Notes: generated by a model from the letters alone, not told the origin. A stretch of DNA of 64,000 nt from Chamaecyparis obtusa (GCA_027943335.1 BSBK01001163.1:72001-136000); one strand, 5' to 3'. Positions 11,713 to 23,355 are shown, numbered from the stretch's first letter. Made by a program: numbers and translations.

Positions 11713-12714
11713 ATGCCTCCACGAAGGGAACGTGGCGGAAGAGCTGGTGTTGTAACACCTGAGGTTAGAGAGCTGCAGAGACAAGTGCGAGCATTGCAAG
11801 AAGAGATTCGCAGAGGAATGAATCTTAATGTCAGAGATGAAAGCGAGGATGAAGCCGAAGAAGAATATCAAGAAGGAGAAGTTAAAATTGTGAACTAGGA
11901 GGAAGAAAGACTTTTTCGGGCGATTTCCAAGATTGGGAAAAGACCTAAGATTGAGGTTCCTACATTTTCTGAAAATCTTAACCCAGAGGAACTGATCGAC
12001 TGGATCAATGAGTGTGAAGAATATTTTGAGTATGAAGATGTTGAGGATCCTGATAGGGTCAAATTTGTGAAGGCCAGACTGAAAGGTCATGCGAAGATCT
12101 GGTGGCAAGAAATTCAATTAGAGCGAAATAGAAGAGGGAAAGATAAAATCACAAGATGGGATCGGATGGTGGATAAATTGAAGCGACAGTTCATTCCTGT
12201 TGATTATGAGCTTGACCTACTAAAGAAAATGCAGAGTTTGAAGCAAGCAGGAAGATCTGTTCAGGAGTATACAGAGGAGTTCTATCGACTTCTCATTAGA
12301 ACAGGCCATGCAGAAGCTGATAAAGAGAAATTTGCCCGATACCTTAATGGGTTAAGGCCAAGCATTCAGGAGGAGCTGAATCTGGTTCGAATGAACAGTA
12401 TTGAAGAGGCATACCAGTTTTCCCTAAAAGTGGAGGAAAAGCTGAACAAGAAGTTTGAGAGCAGACAAAACGGAAGAGGTCGCAGTGGACGATCTAGTGG
12501 ACGGTCATATGGTGGCCGAAATGAAGATCCAAAAAAGAAGGATGAGGCCAGTAGCAGTCAAAATCAGCGAGGAAATAATTCCAATCGCTTCCAGGATCAG
12601 AATAATAGAGTTCAGAGAGGAAGAGGAAGAGGACAAGGATCTGAAAGAGGTGGCTTCCGTGGAACATGTTTTCACTGTGGAGAAGAAGGTCATAGGGCAT
12701 TTGAATGTCCTTAG
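11713..12714 (+). pseudogene. gag: GypD gag (capsid and zinc knuckle)
   Basis: I chose the ATG at 11713 (MPPRRERGGRAG), about 100 bp after the primer site; the open frame before it has no ATG. The domains are a short coiled coil (LQRQVRALQEEIRR), an acidic linker, a retrotransposon gag core at about 11950-12440 (ARLKGHAKIWWQEI, QEYTEEFYRL), an Arg/Gly-rich linker, and one knuckle CFHCGEEGHRAFEC (12667-12708). Gag packages the RNA in a cytoplasmic particle. There are TAG stops at 11896-11898 and 12712-12714; the second falls just after the knuckle, where the frame then continues into protease. Both sites fit loss of CAG or TGG codons. Confidence 0.9.
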
Positions 12715-14757
12715 TGCCAAGGCAGAACAGACAGGAGAAATGAAGGCCAGGCCAGAGTTGCACATGTCGATGAAGATGCCAAATCATCAAATTCTGAAGA
12801 TGCTGAAAGAGGAGAAACGTTGATTAACAGAAGAGTCCTGTTGAGTGGTGAGAATGAACCTGAGCAAAGGAGGAGCCTATTTCGCACTAGGTGCAAGTGT
12901 GAAGGTAAATGTTGTGATGTGATTATTGATAGTGGAAGCACTGACAATTTGGTGTCAGAAGAGATGGTGACAAAGTTGAAACTCAAGAGACAAAAACACC
13001 CACATCCATATCGGATTGCCTAGGTACAGGATGACCACAAGGTCATGGTCAATGAACAATGCCTAGTGAAGTTCAAGATCGGCGGGTACCAAGATGAGGT
13101 ACTATGTGATATCATCTCTATGGATGCATGTCATATGTTATTGGGTAGACCGTGGCAGTTTGACAGATGTGCTGTACACGATGGTCGTGCGAATACCTAT
13201 TCCCTGACAAAGGATGGAGTGCAACATAAGCTAAAGCCATTGAAGGAGACCGAAGAAAAGGTATGTGGTAATGCAAGAATAACATTTGTTGATGGAAGGA
13301 AATTCCTAGATGGTATGAGGCATGAGCATGTATGTTTTGCTTTAATTCCAAAAGCTGGTAAAGAGGAAGTAGAAGATGTTCCTGTAGAAGTTGCAGATTT
13401 GTTGAATGAATTTCAGGATATTGTATCCGATAACGTGCCTGATGGATTACCACCAGTCAGGAAGATCAGTCATCAGATGGACTTGATCCCAGGAGCGAGT
13501 TTGCCGAATAAGGTAGCACACAGAATGACACCTGCAGAAAGTGAGGAGTTGAACAGACAAGTGCATGAACTGTTACAGAAAGGATTGATTCGAGAGAGTC
13601 TGAGTCCCTGTGCTGTACCAGCGGTATTAGCACCAAAGAAGAATGGAGAGTGGAGGATGTGTACAGATTCCAGAGCAATAAACAAGATCACAATCAAGTA
13701 CAGGTTTCCATTGCCACGAATGGATGATATTATGGACTGTTTGAGTGGAGCTGTGTATTTCTCAAAGATAGATCTGAAAAGTGGATATCATCAGATTTGG
13801 ATCAGAGAAGGAGATGAATGGAAGACTGCCTTCAAGACAAAGGAAGGACTGTATGAGTGGTTAGTCATGCCTTTTGGGCTAACCAATGCACCGAGCACTT
13901 TCATGCGGCTCATGAATGAGGTTCTGAAAGAATTTTTGGGTAAGTTTGTCATTGTTTACCTAGATGATATTTTGATCTTTAGTAAGACATTGGATGAGCA
14001 TATGATGCATATTCGTATGGTATTTGAGAAGTTGAGAGAAGAGAAATTGTTGATTAATTTGAAGAAGTGCAGTTTTGTGAAGAAAGAGTTAGTGTATTTG
14101 GGATTTGTAGTTTCAGCAGAAGGTCTAAAAATGGACCCAGAGAAGGTACAGGCTATCCTCGAATGGCCTACTCCAAGGAGTGCTACTGAGGTAAGATCTT
14201 TTCATGGTCTAGCTAGCTTTTATAGAAATTTTATCAGAAATTTTAGCAGTATTTGTGGACCCTTGACTGAAACAATGAGAGGGGATAGAAAAGAGTTTAA
14301 GTGGACTAAAGGAGCAGAAAAGAGTTTTCAATTATTGAAACAAAAAGTTACAGAACAACCTGTTTTAACACTTCTAGATTTTAATAAGGTGTTTCAAGTA
14401 GATTGTGATGCTAGTGGTACTGCAATAGGAGCTGTTATGAGCCAAGAAGGTAAACCTGTTGCTTATTTCAGTGAGAAGTTAAATGATGCCAAGAGGAAAT
14501 ATTCTATTTATGATCAGGAATTTTATGCTATAGTTTAGGCATTAAAGAAGTGGAGACATTATCTGCTTCCTAAGGAGTTTGTTTTGTATACTGATCATCA
14601 AGCTTTGCAATATTTGAATAGTCAAGGAAAGTTGAATCAGAGGCATTTGAAATGGGTTGAGTTTTTGCAGAGTTATACATTTGTTTTGAAACATAGGAGT
14701 GGAAAGTCTAATAGGGTTGCAGATGCTCTTAGCAGAAGGCAACTATTGCTGACAAAA
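12715..14757 (+). pseudogene. pol: GypD protease, reverse transcriptase and RNase H
   Basis: This continues in the same frame as gag. The aspartic protease has the catalytic motif DSGS at 12928-12939 and a LLGRPWQFD segment downstream. RT spans about 13480-14150: [43 protein letters not shown], and the catalytic YLDD at 13957-13968. RNase H follows ([38 protein letters not shown]). TAG stops at 13021-13023 and 14536-14538 interrupt it; aligned GypJ residues suggest the positions were Trp and a Gln-type codon. All catalytic residues I looked for are present. It converts the element's RNA to DNA within the particle. Confidence 0.95.
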
Positions 14758-16221
14758 ATGCAGATTGAAGTGGTTGGGTTCAAGGAACTCAAGAATTTGT
14801 ATCCAAAGGATCCTGATTTTGGTGAAGCTTGGAAAGCTTGTGCAGAACCTGTTACTCTAGACAGGACAAAATGGTTGGATTTCATCATCCAAGATGATAT
14901 GCTATTCAGAGGGAATCAGTTGTGCATTCCACGAAGTTCTATGAGGGAGAATCTCATCAAGGAGAAGCATAGCGGAGGATTGGTTGGACATTTTGGTCGT
15001 GACAAAACCCTTGGTTTGGTTAGTGAGAATTATCATTGGCCACAGTTGCAGCAAGATGTGAAGAAGTTTGTACAGAGTTGCAGAGTATGTCAGATGGCGA
15101 AAGGAGTGAAGCAAAATATAGGGTTGTATCAGCCATTACCTATACCAGAGAAGCCTTGGGAGGATATCAGCATGGACTTTGTTCTTGGTTTACCGAGGAC
15201 ACAGCGGGGACATGATTCAATTTTTGTAGTAGTTGACCGATTTTCAAAGATGGCACATTTCATTCCCTGCAGGAAGACTAATGATGCTGTTCATGTAGCA
15301 GAATTATTTTTCAGAGAAGTAGTGAGACTTCATGGTTTGCCGAAGACCATAGTTTCAGATCGGGACACTAAGTTTGTTGGATATTTTTGGCATACATTGT
15401 GGAAGAAGTTGAAGACAGATTTGAAGTTCAGTTCATCACATCATCCCCAGACTGATGGACAGACAGAGGTGGTGAATAGGAGTTTGGGAAATTTGCTGAG
15501 ATGTTTGGTTGGAGATAAGCCAACAGGATGGGATTTGATTTTACCACAGGCGGAATTTGCATACAATAATTCTGTCAACAGGAGCACTGGTAAATCACCA
15601 TTCCAGATTATATATGGAAGTAGTCCAAGAAATGCATCTGAATTGAGAAAGATAGATAAAGGAGAAATAAGTAGTGCTGAAGCTGAGGATTTTGCAGAAC
15701 ACTTGAAGAACATCCATGAAGAGGTGAGGAAGCATATTACCAAGATGAACGCACAGTATAAGGCTAAGGCAGATGAGAAAAGGAGGCATAAGGAATTTCA
15801 GGTTGGTGATGAAGTCATGGTTCATTTGCGGAAGGAGCGGTTTCCAGTTGGTACATATAACAAGTTGAAAATGAAGAAGTTTGGACCATGCAGGATATTG
15901 AAGAAACATGATTCAAGAAACGCATATGAGGTAGAATTGCCTAGTGAGCTAAATATTTCACCAGTGTTTAACATTTCAGATCTGACAGAGTATCATGAAG
16001 GAGGTGTTGAAGATGAGATCACAGTAGCACAGTGGAGTATTCCAGCAACTAGTTCAGACACTAAGGAGATCGAAGACATACTGGACAGTCGTGTTGGTAG
16101 AAGCACAAGGAATAGGACATATGAAGAGTATTTGGTCAAATGGAAAGGACGACCTGTAGAAGATTCATCGTGGCTAACAAAGGAGGAGGTTAACCGTCTT
16201 GGTTTTCCTCTGCACACCTGA
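14758..16221 (+). pseudogene. GypD integrase with C-terminal chromodomain
   Basis: This is the last part of the same frame, open for 545 codons (14584-16221) and ending in TGA. It contains a zinc-binding HHCC module (HSGGLVGH and CRVCQ, about 14960-15095), a catalytic core with D in MDFVLGLP, D in VSDRDTKF and E in HPQTDGQTEVV (15170-15470), a GPY/F-like region (KKFGPCRIL, about 15875), and a chromodomain (about 16060-16210: ILDSRVGRSTRN, YLVKWKGRPVEDSSW). Chromodomains of plant chromoviruses can guide insertion by binding modified histones. The portion itself has no internal stop. Confidence 0.95.
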
Positions 16222-16259
16222 GTCGTGACAGGGTCACTTCTCAAATTACCCTGGGTGTC

Positions 16260-17116
16260 TGATGCAGGAGCATCCTGGGTGTAAGAGCAATCTTGCATCA
16301 CCCAAAAATATTTCTATTTTTGAATTCAATAAGGGTTATTTTGTGCAGAGCTGCTATTTATGGAAAGTTACTATTTTTGGTAATTTTTGTATGTGCTCAG
16401 AATGATCTGATTTCTTTCTTGGAGGTTCATTTTGGTCATATAAGTCTGCCAGTAAAGTTTCATTGCCAGATCAAGTGTATATTAGAAGATATTGAAGATT
16501 TTCGGTATTGGCAGCAGGGTACAGAAACTTTGAACTCAGTTTTGAAGGCTTTAGAGGCCCCGGATGAGGTCAAAAATTTGCGTGATGGGCGCTTGCATTG
16601 GTCAAGCCTGTAGAGCGCTTCATGGCGTTTCCGAAATGGGGTTATAGTGGCCGAGCGGGTCAACTGGTGATGACTTATGGTCTTCGGAAGTTGGGCCACC
16701 TGAAATGGCGAAAAATAATTTTCTTCAAAATTTCTGTTCGGGTTTCAAAGGTTATCTTGAGCCGACTATGATGTAATAAAATGTAAAATAAAATAATTCT
16801 AAGTTTGGTCGGCCTTATTGGCTAAAATTCTGGAACCTTCCCAGGCGGTGGATAATTGCCTATATAAGGAAGGCTGTATTATTGTCTTAGGCAGTTCAGA
16901 ATAGTTCTGGGTAGTAGATCTAGGTAATAATTCGAGGCTTTGTCCTATAGAATATTGTAAGGGAATGCCCATGTGGCTTTGCATATTGTAATTCTGAAAG
17001 TTTGTAATTCCACATTTGTGGAGATAATAAGAAGCCAACTCTCTGTTCTTGCATATTGTTGTTGTTTCTCTGTTTCTATTATGTGTTTGTGGTATTAAGG
17101 GGAGCACCCTTCATCA
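16260..17116 (+). repeat. GypD 3' LTR
   Basis: An 857-bp copy of 10755-11611 with 17 mismatches by eye and no indel, followed by the duplication CTCCC. The preceding bases (ACCCTGGGTGTC) are not a classical polypurine run. A similar CCTGGGGTGTT precedes the matching LTR of GypE. Confidence 0.95.
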
Positions 17117-17719
17117 CTCCCTCTTTGGCATTGATGGCAACACCATATGATATCACCTGAATAACACATGGATTATCAACCAATCCAAAAACTTATCTAT
17201 CCATCAGAGAAAATTTATAATATCCTTAGCTTCATTCTGATTCAAAATCAATAAATCTCACTTCTATGACCATCAAAAGTATTTGGATCTCCCTCTATCC
17301 TAATTTTTCATTTTAGTTCATCACCTCCCTTACTTTCAGTGTCATGTGTTATAGTATCATTTTAGTTCAATCTCCCTCTTTGACAAAAATGCCAAAGTAG
17401 CAACTCAAACATACATCCAATAGATGTAGATATATCTGTTCAATATAGTATTTCTCCCTCTGTCATCTTGCTTATGATTGATTTGTAATCTTTGTTTCTT
17501 CTTCACAGCTCTAGGATAGTCCTAAAGTGTGACAATCTTCTACATCAATGTGTCAAATGTTATGTTGTAGCATATTTGATGTAGTTCTCCTTTCTTATGA
17601 CTGATTTGTAATCTCTATTTCTTCTTCACAGCTCTAGGACAGTCCTAAAGTGTGACAATCTTCTGCATCAATGTGTCAAATGTTCTGTTGTAGCATATTT
17701 GATGTAGTGCTCCTAGCTT
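17117..17719 (-). other. CopC 3' leader with several polypurine-like tracts and a tandem duplication
   Basis: Noncoding part of CopC between RNase H and the 3' LTR. Minus-strand polypurine-like runs occur at the GypD junction, at about 17287-17296, 17380-17392 (TCAAAGAGGGAGATTG) and 17450-17462. A direct repeat of 114 bp with 123-bp spacing occupies 17471-17584 and 17594-17707, the two copies differing at only a few bases (words CTCTAGGA and TTTGATGTAG in both). Confidence 0.7.
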
Positions 17720-18764
17720 GGCTAGGTAGCCTCAGTTAGGGGAAGGACCCCTAATTGACTTCTCAGGTGCTTATGAGCTTTTTTAGGTAAAGCTTTAGTG
17801 AATATGTCTACCAATTATTCTTTTGTATTCACATATTCCATTCAGACTTCCTTGTCTTGTACCAATTCCCTCAAATAGTGATACTTGATTGCTATGTGCT
17901 TGGTCTTAGTGTGCATTACTAGATTCTTAGAAATATTGATAGCACTTGTGTTGTCACAAAAAATAACAACAAGGTCAGTGATTTCTTCTTTCATGCCTAT
18001 CGTTAACTATTTTATCCACATCAAATTTGAACAGTTTACTGTAGCAACAACATACTTGGCTTCAGCAGTAGATTGGGAAATGCAATTTTGTTTCTTTCTT
18101 GTCCATGAGACTAATCTCTATCCAAGAAAGAAAGGTCCACCACTATTGCTCTTTCTGTCATCTACATTTCCTACCCAATCAACATCAGTATATACTTTAA
18201 GTTCAAATTTGTCATTCTTCTTGTAGTATAACCCATAGTCAGCAGTTCCTTTCAATTATCTCATGATTCTTTTCATCACCATCATGTGTGTTTCCTTAGG
18301 ACTAGTAGAGAATCTTGCCACAATCCCAATAGCTAATGCAATATCAGGTCTACTATGTACAACATACTGCAATTTTCCAAGCATGGATCTGTACAAAGTC
18401 TGGTTAACTTTTGTCCAGTAACCATAGGAGTTCCCACTAGTCTAGCATCTTCCATTCCAAAAGTTTTTAGTATTTCATTAGCATAATTAGACTGTGTAAT
18501 GAAAATACCTTTCTTCATCTGATATACTTGTAAACCAACGAAGACTTTGATCTCACCAAACATACTTATCTCAAATTTAGTTTGCATTTCATGTGAAAAA
18601 CTTTTACACAATGCATCTTGTCCACCAAAAATAATGTCATCAACACAAATTTTGGCCAACAAAATACCTCTAGCTTCTTCATCTTTCATATACAGATTGC
18701 TTGTGTCATTTGTCCACGAAAATCCAATTTGTATCAGATAATTATGCAACTGCTCTAATACCAA
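17720..18764 (-). pseudogene. CopC reverse transcriptase C-terminus and RNase H
   Basis: Minus-strand Copia pol remnant. From 18764: HNYLIQIGFSWTND, then CVDDIIFGGQD (catalytic YVDD changed to CVDD), FGEIKVFVGLQVYQMK and GTPMVTGQKLTR, all typical of Sirevirus/Copia RT. Beyond 18333 the frame is broken, but RNase H is still readable: AEAKYVVA, VIFCDNTSAINISKN, KTKHIAIKYH and the end motif DIFTKALPKKAHKHLRSQL near 17790. The N-terminal RT with its first catalytic Asp is missing. The remnant begins directly at the primer site, so the deletion removed everything from the leader into RT. Confidence 0.88.
18752..18763 (-). promoter_or_regulatory. CopC primer binding site, one mismatch
   Basis: The minus strand reads TGGTATTAGAGC, the initiator tRNA-Met complement with C to T at position 7. 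It is fused directly to RT coding sequence (next bases AGTTGCATAATTATC), so the deletion breakpoint lies here. Confidence 0.8.
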
Positions 18765-18765
18765 T

Positions 18766-20243
18766 TGTTAATATGATTTAGAACAACAGAGAGGGGGGGG
18801 GGGGGGGGGAACCAGGTCCTGATGTATAAAATAAATTTTCTTTAAATTAGATCAAGGAACTAAAAAAAACTCGGTCACCACTGATTCAATAATAGAAACA
18901 TATAACTCAGCAGTCGACTACCCAGCTGTATCTAACTTGTAAAACACAGAAATTTTCAAACCCAAAACATTCACACAAGTATTGATAGCAGGATTTATAG
19001 TGGAAACCCAATATGGGAAAAACCACTTTGTAACATTATACTATTATTTTCACTCTTCTGAAGTGAGCTCGGTTAAAAGCCAACCCTGTCAAAGGTTACA
19101 ATACACACTGTCAAGTGTGACCCAGTTAAAGGATTTCAATCACCTTGTTAAAAGTGTGCCTAGTCAAAGGACTTACATACACTCCATTAGAATGCAACCT
19201 TGTTCAAAGGATTTAAAATATGACTATTAGGTCAACCTCTGTTAAAAGGATTTTGACTGTTACAATGGTTATAAAGTAGTAGTAGTATTGATCTGAAAAC
19301 ATACAACTCACTTTGCAAATATCAGATCCAATTCCATACACAAATGATGGTTTACTGAATTTGAAACTTTTCCATCTCCACTTCTGATCTACTTGGAACT
19401 TTCCTTCAAGCAATCACCAAACTTTTCCTTCAACCTTTTTTCTTATACAGTCAATAAAACTTTATTGTTCTTCCAGCATCTACTTCACCCATGCATACAC
19501 ATGCCTAATGCTTCGGTTCCCTTAATATTTTCCTCTGTTAGGTTAACTTTTCTTTTTCCACTTAATCTCCTTCGTAGATCTTAGGGTTAGGTCAAATACA
19601 TTGAATCTACCCACTTCATTTTCTTCATCTCCTCTTCTAGAATCATCTCAAATCTCATAAATATTTACAATAAAATGTTTTACAAAACATTAAATGCTTC
19701 CATGCAATCAATAAATAAAGTCAACATGTTTTACATAATCCAAGAATTAAACAATGTCGGCTCCAAATCTGAATTCTGTTCAAATATAAAATTGATGATG
19801 CTTGGTCAATACTATGATCATCCACTCAGTCTCCATGTAAAATGCTCGGTCACTACTAAAACTATTTCCTCAGCAAATACTATATTCCTCAGCAATTTAC
19901 TGATACTCGGTCGACACTAGATTTTTTCTTGGCATCCACTAACTCGGTCAACTATATCATAACTCGGCTTAGCCATGATTTCTTCATTTTTTCTCAGTTA
20001 AGCCTACCAGTTTAGTCTTCAATCTTACTAAGATAAATGATACATTGTCTCATCATTGTGCAACATAATCAAGTACACTTTTTAGTATCAAGATAACTCA
20101 ACCTTTCCTTAGGTGTTATTGTTACCAACCTTTGTTTCCCTTCTCACCATAAATATAGTACTTTCCAAAGTAGCAACAGTCTTACTAGTTAAGGTTTTAC
20201 ATCAATGAAAATACAACAATTGTTTCAATTGTAGTTTCCAACA
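18766..20243 (-). repeat. CopC 5' LTR (right copy)
   Basis: Copy of 9269-10747 (1,478 against 1,479 bp). The G run near the start is 17 long here (18793-18809) against 8 in the other LTR, and about 15 bp after it are missing compared with the left copy. It ends TTTCCAACA followed by the duplication CAAGT. Confidence 0.92.
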
Positions 20244-20442
20244 CAAGTACCAATCAAAAATATAATATCTCAATTGTTAGGGTTAGTTGTTAGCCCAAAT
20301 CCAAAAATCAAATCTAGAAAAACTGCCTCAAAATTTGAAATGATAATTGATTTCTAATGCCAAAAATCATACAACAAGTAGTTACCTCTCGTACGACAAT
20401 CCAAACCTCATACAATGGTGGGTCTCTATGCACATAACAAAG
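20244..20442. other. Short host segment between CopC and GypE
   Basis: About 200 bp of older sequence. It begins with the CopC duplication CAAGT and ends with the GypE duplication CAAAG. It contains CTCGTACGACAATCC (about 20388-20402) and CATACAA words, comparable with 24410 and 54420. If GypE is removed it continues into 24311 and then into the primer site and LTR of GypF, so it may be GypF leader. Confidence 0.5.
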
Positions 20443-21358
20443 TGATGCAGGCAAGGATGGTGGATCCAATTAAGGATAGCCCAAACCTTGCAGCCAACAG
20501 AATTACACAGTAGAATACTCAACAATGCAACATAGAGTAATTATTTAACATTGATTTTCATTAACATGCTTGACTGTAAGGCCTTCCAGGTTAGGGCCAA
20601 TTATAATTAGAAAAAAATTATGCAAGATCCACAACTAGATCAAATATACACTCAACTATTTCAGCTTTAAAGAAAATCAAAAGTTGATGGAAACCTTAAG
20701 GAAGATCTAAACTTGAGCTCACAAGCCTCCAAGAAATCTCCTTGTCTCCAAGTTTGCAACCCCTAGCTCTGCTACAAACAACTTTCAAATTACAATCTGA
20801 TCTACAAGCTCATCAAGAAATTTTCTACAACTTCACCAACTTTAGCTCTCAAGATCGACATCTGATATATGAGATCTACTAAGTCCCCCTCCTCTAAACA
20901 TCTACCCAAGGACTCCTTAAATACTAATCATCAGCCACAAGTCAGCAAGATGAAACCCTTAACTCACCAAAACAAATAATTAAATTCCATACAAGTTGGC
21001 TTACAAATGTATACAAACATTTAATTCAGCATGTCGGCCTATAACAATGGCTACCAACAATAAATTCACCAAGTCAGCTCAAAAAATCACATAGAACTCT
21101 AGTCAGTAAGACAAAACTACCAAGTGATAGTAAAATAACCGAGCATGTCAGGCATCACTGAGCACTAGTATCGATCGAGCACTGCAGGCATGACCAAGTA
21201 ACAATTTCACCAAGTGCCAGAGACTACCAAGTTCCTTCAATGACCGAGACTGTCGGTGAAGGCTACAACTAAGTAACACCATCCAAAATACCAACACCCC
21301 ATTCAATTTCACTAAGGAAAAGAATGCCCCTACCTGAACCTTGGATGCCCCTGCATCA
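20443..21358 (-). repeat. GypE 3' LTR (left copy)
   Basis: A 916-bp copy of 23356-24305. Plus-strand ends are TGATGCAGGCAAGG and GATGCCCCTGCATCA. It contains several CCGAGCA/TGACCGAG-like words around 21140-21260 that are further duplicated in the right copy. Confidence 0.9.
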
Positions 21359-21509
21359 AACACCCCAGGTTCCAAAAGATGTTCATATGTGAGAACATAT
21401 TTCAGGAATCAACACATAAATCCTAAACTAGTTCTTCACATACAAGTCCTCCACCTTTCTGCTTGCAAATTCTTCCACTTCAGTTTCCTCTATCTCTTCA
21501 AGTCTTTTC

Positions 21510-23093
21510 TTGACAATGCATAGGTCAGTTCTCCATACTAATCATTGATTTTCTCTGGATCCACAATCTCAACTTGGGAACCAATACTTAGGCTTCTCCT
21601 ATCGAGCATTATATCCATCAAAGGCATAAGTGAAAACTTCTTGTCATCCTTCTCAACAATAAACACATTTCAGATATAGTCATAAATAGTTCTGCAATCA
21701 TATTGCCAAGGTATACCGAGCAATATATCACAACTATTCATCTTCACAATGTCACATAACACAAGATCCTTGTATTGGCCAATCTAAACATCGATGAAGC
21801 ATTGTTCCCTAACTTCCAAAGCATGAACATCTTGTAACCAGGAAATCCAATAAGGAAAAGGATGCTTCATTCTATTCAAACCAAGTTTCTAAACTAGGTC
21901 CTCAGCAACAAGGTTATCAGTACTACCACTATCAACAATAGCATCATAGATTTTACCTTCATTCTTGCACTGGCTCTTGAACAGGTTACTTCTCTGACAA
22001 GGTTCATCCCTTGTATCAATAAATGTTCACCAAAGTAGCAAGTTCTTTGATTCAAGTTCATTCTGAATGTTCTCATTCATCACAGTAGTTCATTGGTCAA
22101 CCTTCTTCTATGCACACTCAAAAGAATGGTGTTCTTCCTCTCCATATTTATAGCAAGTACCTTTAAAGATAACTCTATATGTCTTCTTCTTTGGTTCTAT
22201 AGGTTTCTATTCATCTTCTGCATTAGTCAGCTTATCCTTCATCGAGTGATCAACCCTTTCTTTCCCTTAGGAGTTACTAGGATGTTTCCTCTTCAACTTA
22301 TCTTCTGCCTTCAGAGCATACTGATAAGAATCACAACATAATCAATCTTCAATATACCAAGTTCATCTTGAATATTGAATCTCAGACCATTCACATACTG
22401 AGCTACCTTTTCCTTACCAAGCTCTTGGTGTTTAGACTAAATAGTAAGTTTGTGGAACTCCTTGGTATAATCCTCAATAGAAAAATCCTTTTGTTTCAGA
22501 TTCTGAAACTTCTTAGACAAGTCAAGCTCATAGTTAGCAAGTATGAACTCAGCTTTCAACTTAGTCACCATCAATCTCCACTGATTGATTTTTGTTTCAC
22601 CTTCATCTTCTTAGTCTCTTTGTAGTTCTTTCCACCAAAGAGCAGCATGTCCTTTCAACTTTGTCTTTGCTAATATCACCTGAAGAGGATCTTCAATTTT
22701 TTCCATCTCAAAGAAATCTTCAAGTTCACCAATCCAATCTATCAGATTATCGAGCTTCGAAGTACCAGAGAAAGTAGAAACTTCCATTCGATAATTACTA
22801 AACTAAGCAACAGATCTAGGTAACCAAGCAGTTCTATCTTCACCAGATCTATTCCTCCGGTCATCACCACTAGATCCAACAATTTCAAATTCTTCAGTAG
22901 CTTCTTCATAGCCATCCTTGGTACCAACATTCTAAGGTATACTAGCAATAGTTCTCATAATCTCAATGACCATGTCATTCTTCATCAATTCCATCTTAGA
23001 TCTGAAATCTAATTTCACCTTCTTTGTGATCTAGGATTCAACAGTATCACAAAGATCTAAAATAACTCTAGGGTCCAATCTTCTCAGAGGCAT
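21510..23093 (-). pseudogene. gag: GypE gag and aspartic protease
   Basis: Minus-strand frame from the ATG at 23093 (MPLRRLDPRVILDL). The gag core is clear at 22795-22370: VSTFSGTSKLDNLIDWIGEL, KLKGHAALWWKELQ, ANYELDLSKKF, IEDYTKEFHKL. After a damaged middle stretch the protease is readable (about 21960-21560), with DSGS at 21922-21933, then KHPFPYWISWLQDV, CDILLGIPWQYD and KKFSLMPL. These match the GypD protease in type. Many in-frame stops are TAG, with some frame damage between about 22440 and 21990. The interior ends soon after the protease without RT, so it would depend on another element's pol. Confidence 0.85.
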
Positions 23094-23340
23094 CCTTAAA
23101 GATATGCAAATAAACCCTCTACAACAAACCCTCACCGATCACCTTCTGATAATTTCCAAGTTGTAAACAAGTCAGATCTCAACCTACAATCTTACAAACA
23201 ACTAGGGCACAATTCCACAAGTTTAGTGCTTTGAATCTACAATCTAGATTGTGCACAATCTCTGCTTCAATAGGATCAACTTTGCAAGATCATCCTTGCT
23301 AGGTTAACCTTCAAGATCAGCTCCAACAGGAACAAATCTT

Positions 23341-23353
23341 CACTCTGATACCA
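23341..23353 (-). promoter_or_regulatory. GypE primer binding site (initiator tRNA-Met)
   Basis: The minus strand reads TGGTATCAGAGTG, two bases inside the right (5') LTR. It is the same primer class as GypD. Confidence 0.88.
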
Positions 23354-23355
23354 CT

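Larger units (their letters stand above)
10755..17116 (+). mobile_element. GypD: complete chromodomain Ty3/gypsy retrotransposon
   Basis: Two 857-bp LTRs begin TGATGCAGGAGCATCC and end CCCTTCATCA, flanked by a perfect 5-bp duplication CTCCC (10750-10754 and 17117-17121). By eye the LTRs differ at 17 positions (about 2%), 16 of them transitions, so this is the youngest element of the window. It has an initiator tRNA-Met primer site, then gag, protease, RT, RNase H, integrase and chromodomain in a single frame. The frame is broken only by four TAG codons. It sits exactly inside the polypurine tract of CopC. It is inactive as it stands because of the stops, but structurally whole. Confidence 0.96.
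9269..20243 (-). mobile_element. CopC: internally deleted Copia element, interrupted by GypD
   Basis: LTRs of about 1.48 kb (9269-10747 and 18766-20243) start TGTTAATATGATTTAGAACA and end TTTCCAACA on the plus strand. A perfect 5-bp target duplication, CAAGT, flanks them (9264-9268 and 20244-20248). The primer site at the inner edge of the right LTR shows minus orientation. Once GypD is removed, the interior is only about 1.7 kb: an RT C-terminal part and RNase H lie immediately after the primer site. Gag, protease, integrase and most of RT are gone, so it cannot move by itself. Confidence 0.92.

Noticed and set aside
17471..17707. Direct repeats as a CRISPR array
   Set aside because: Two long units without regular spacers in a plant retroelement leader.
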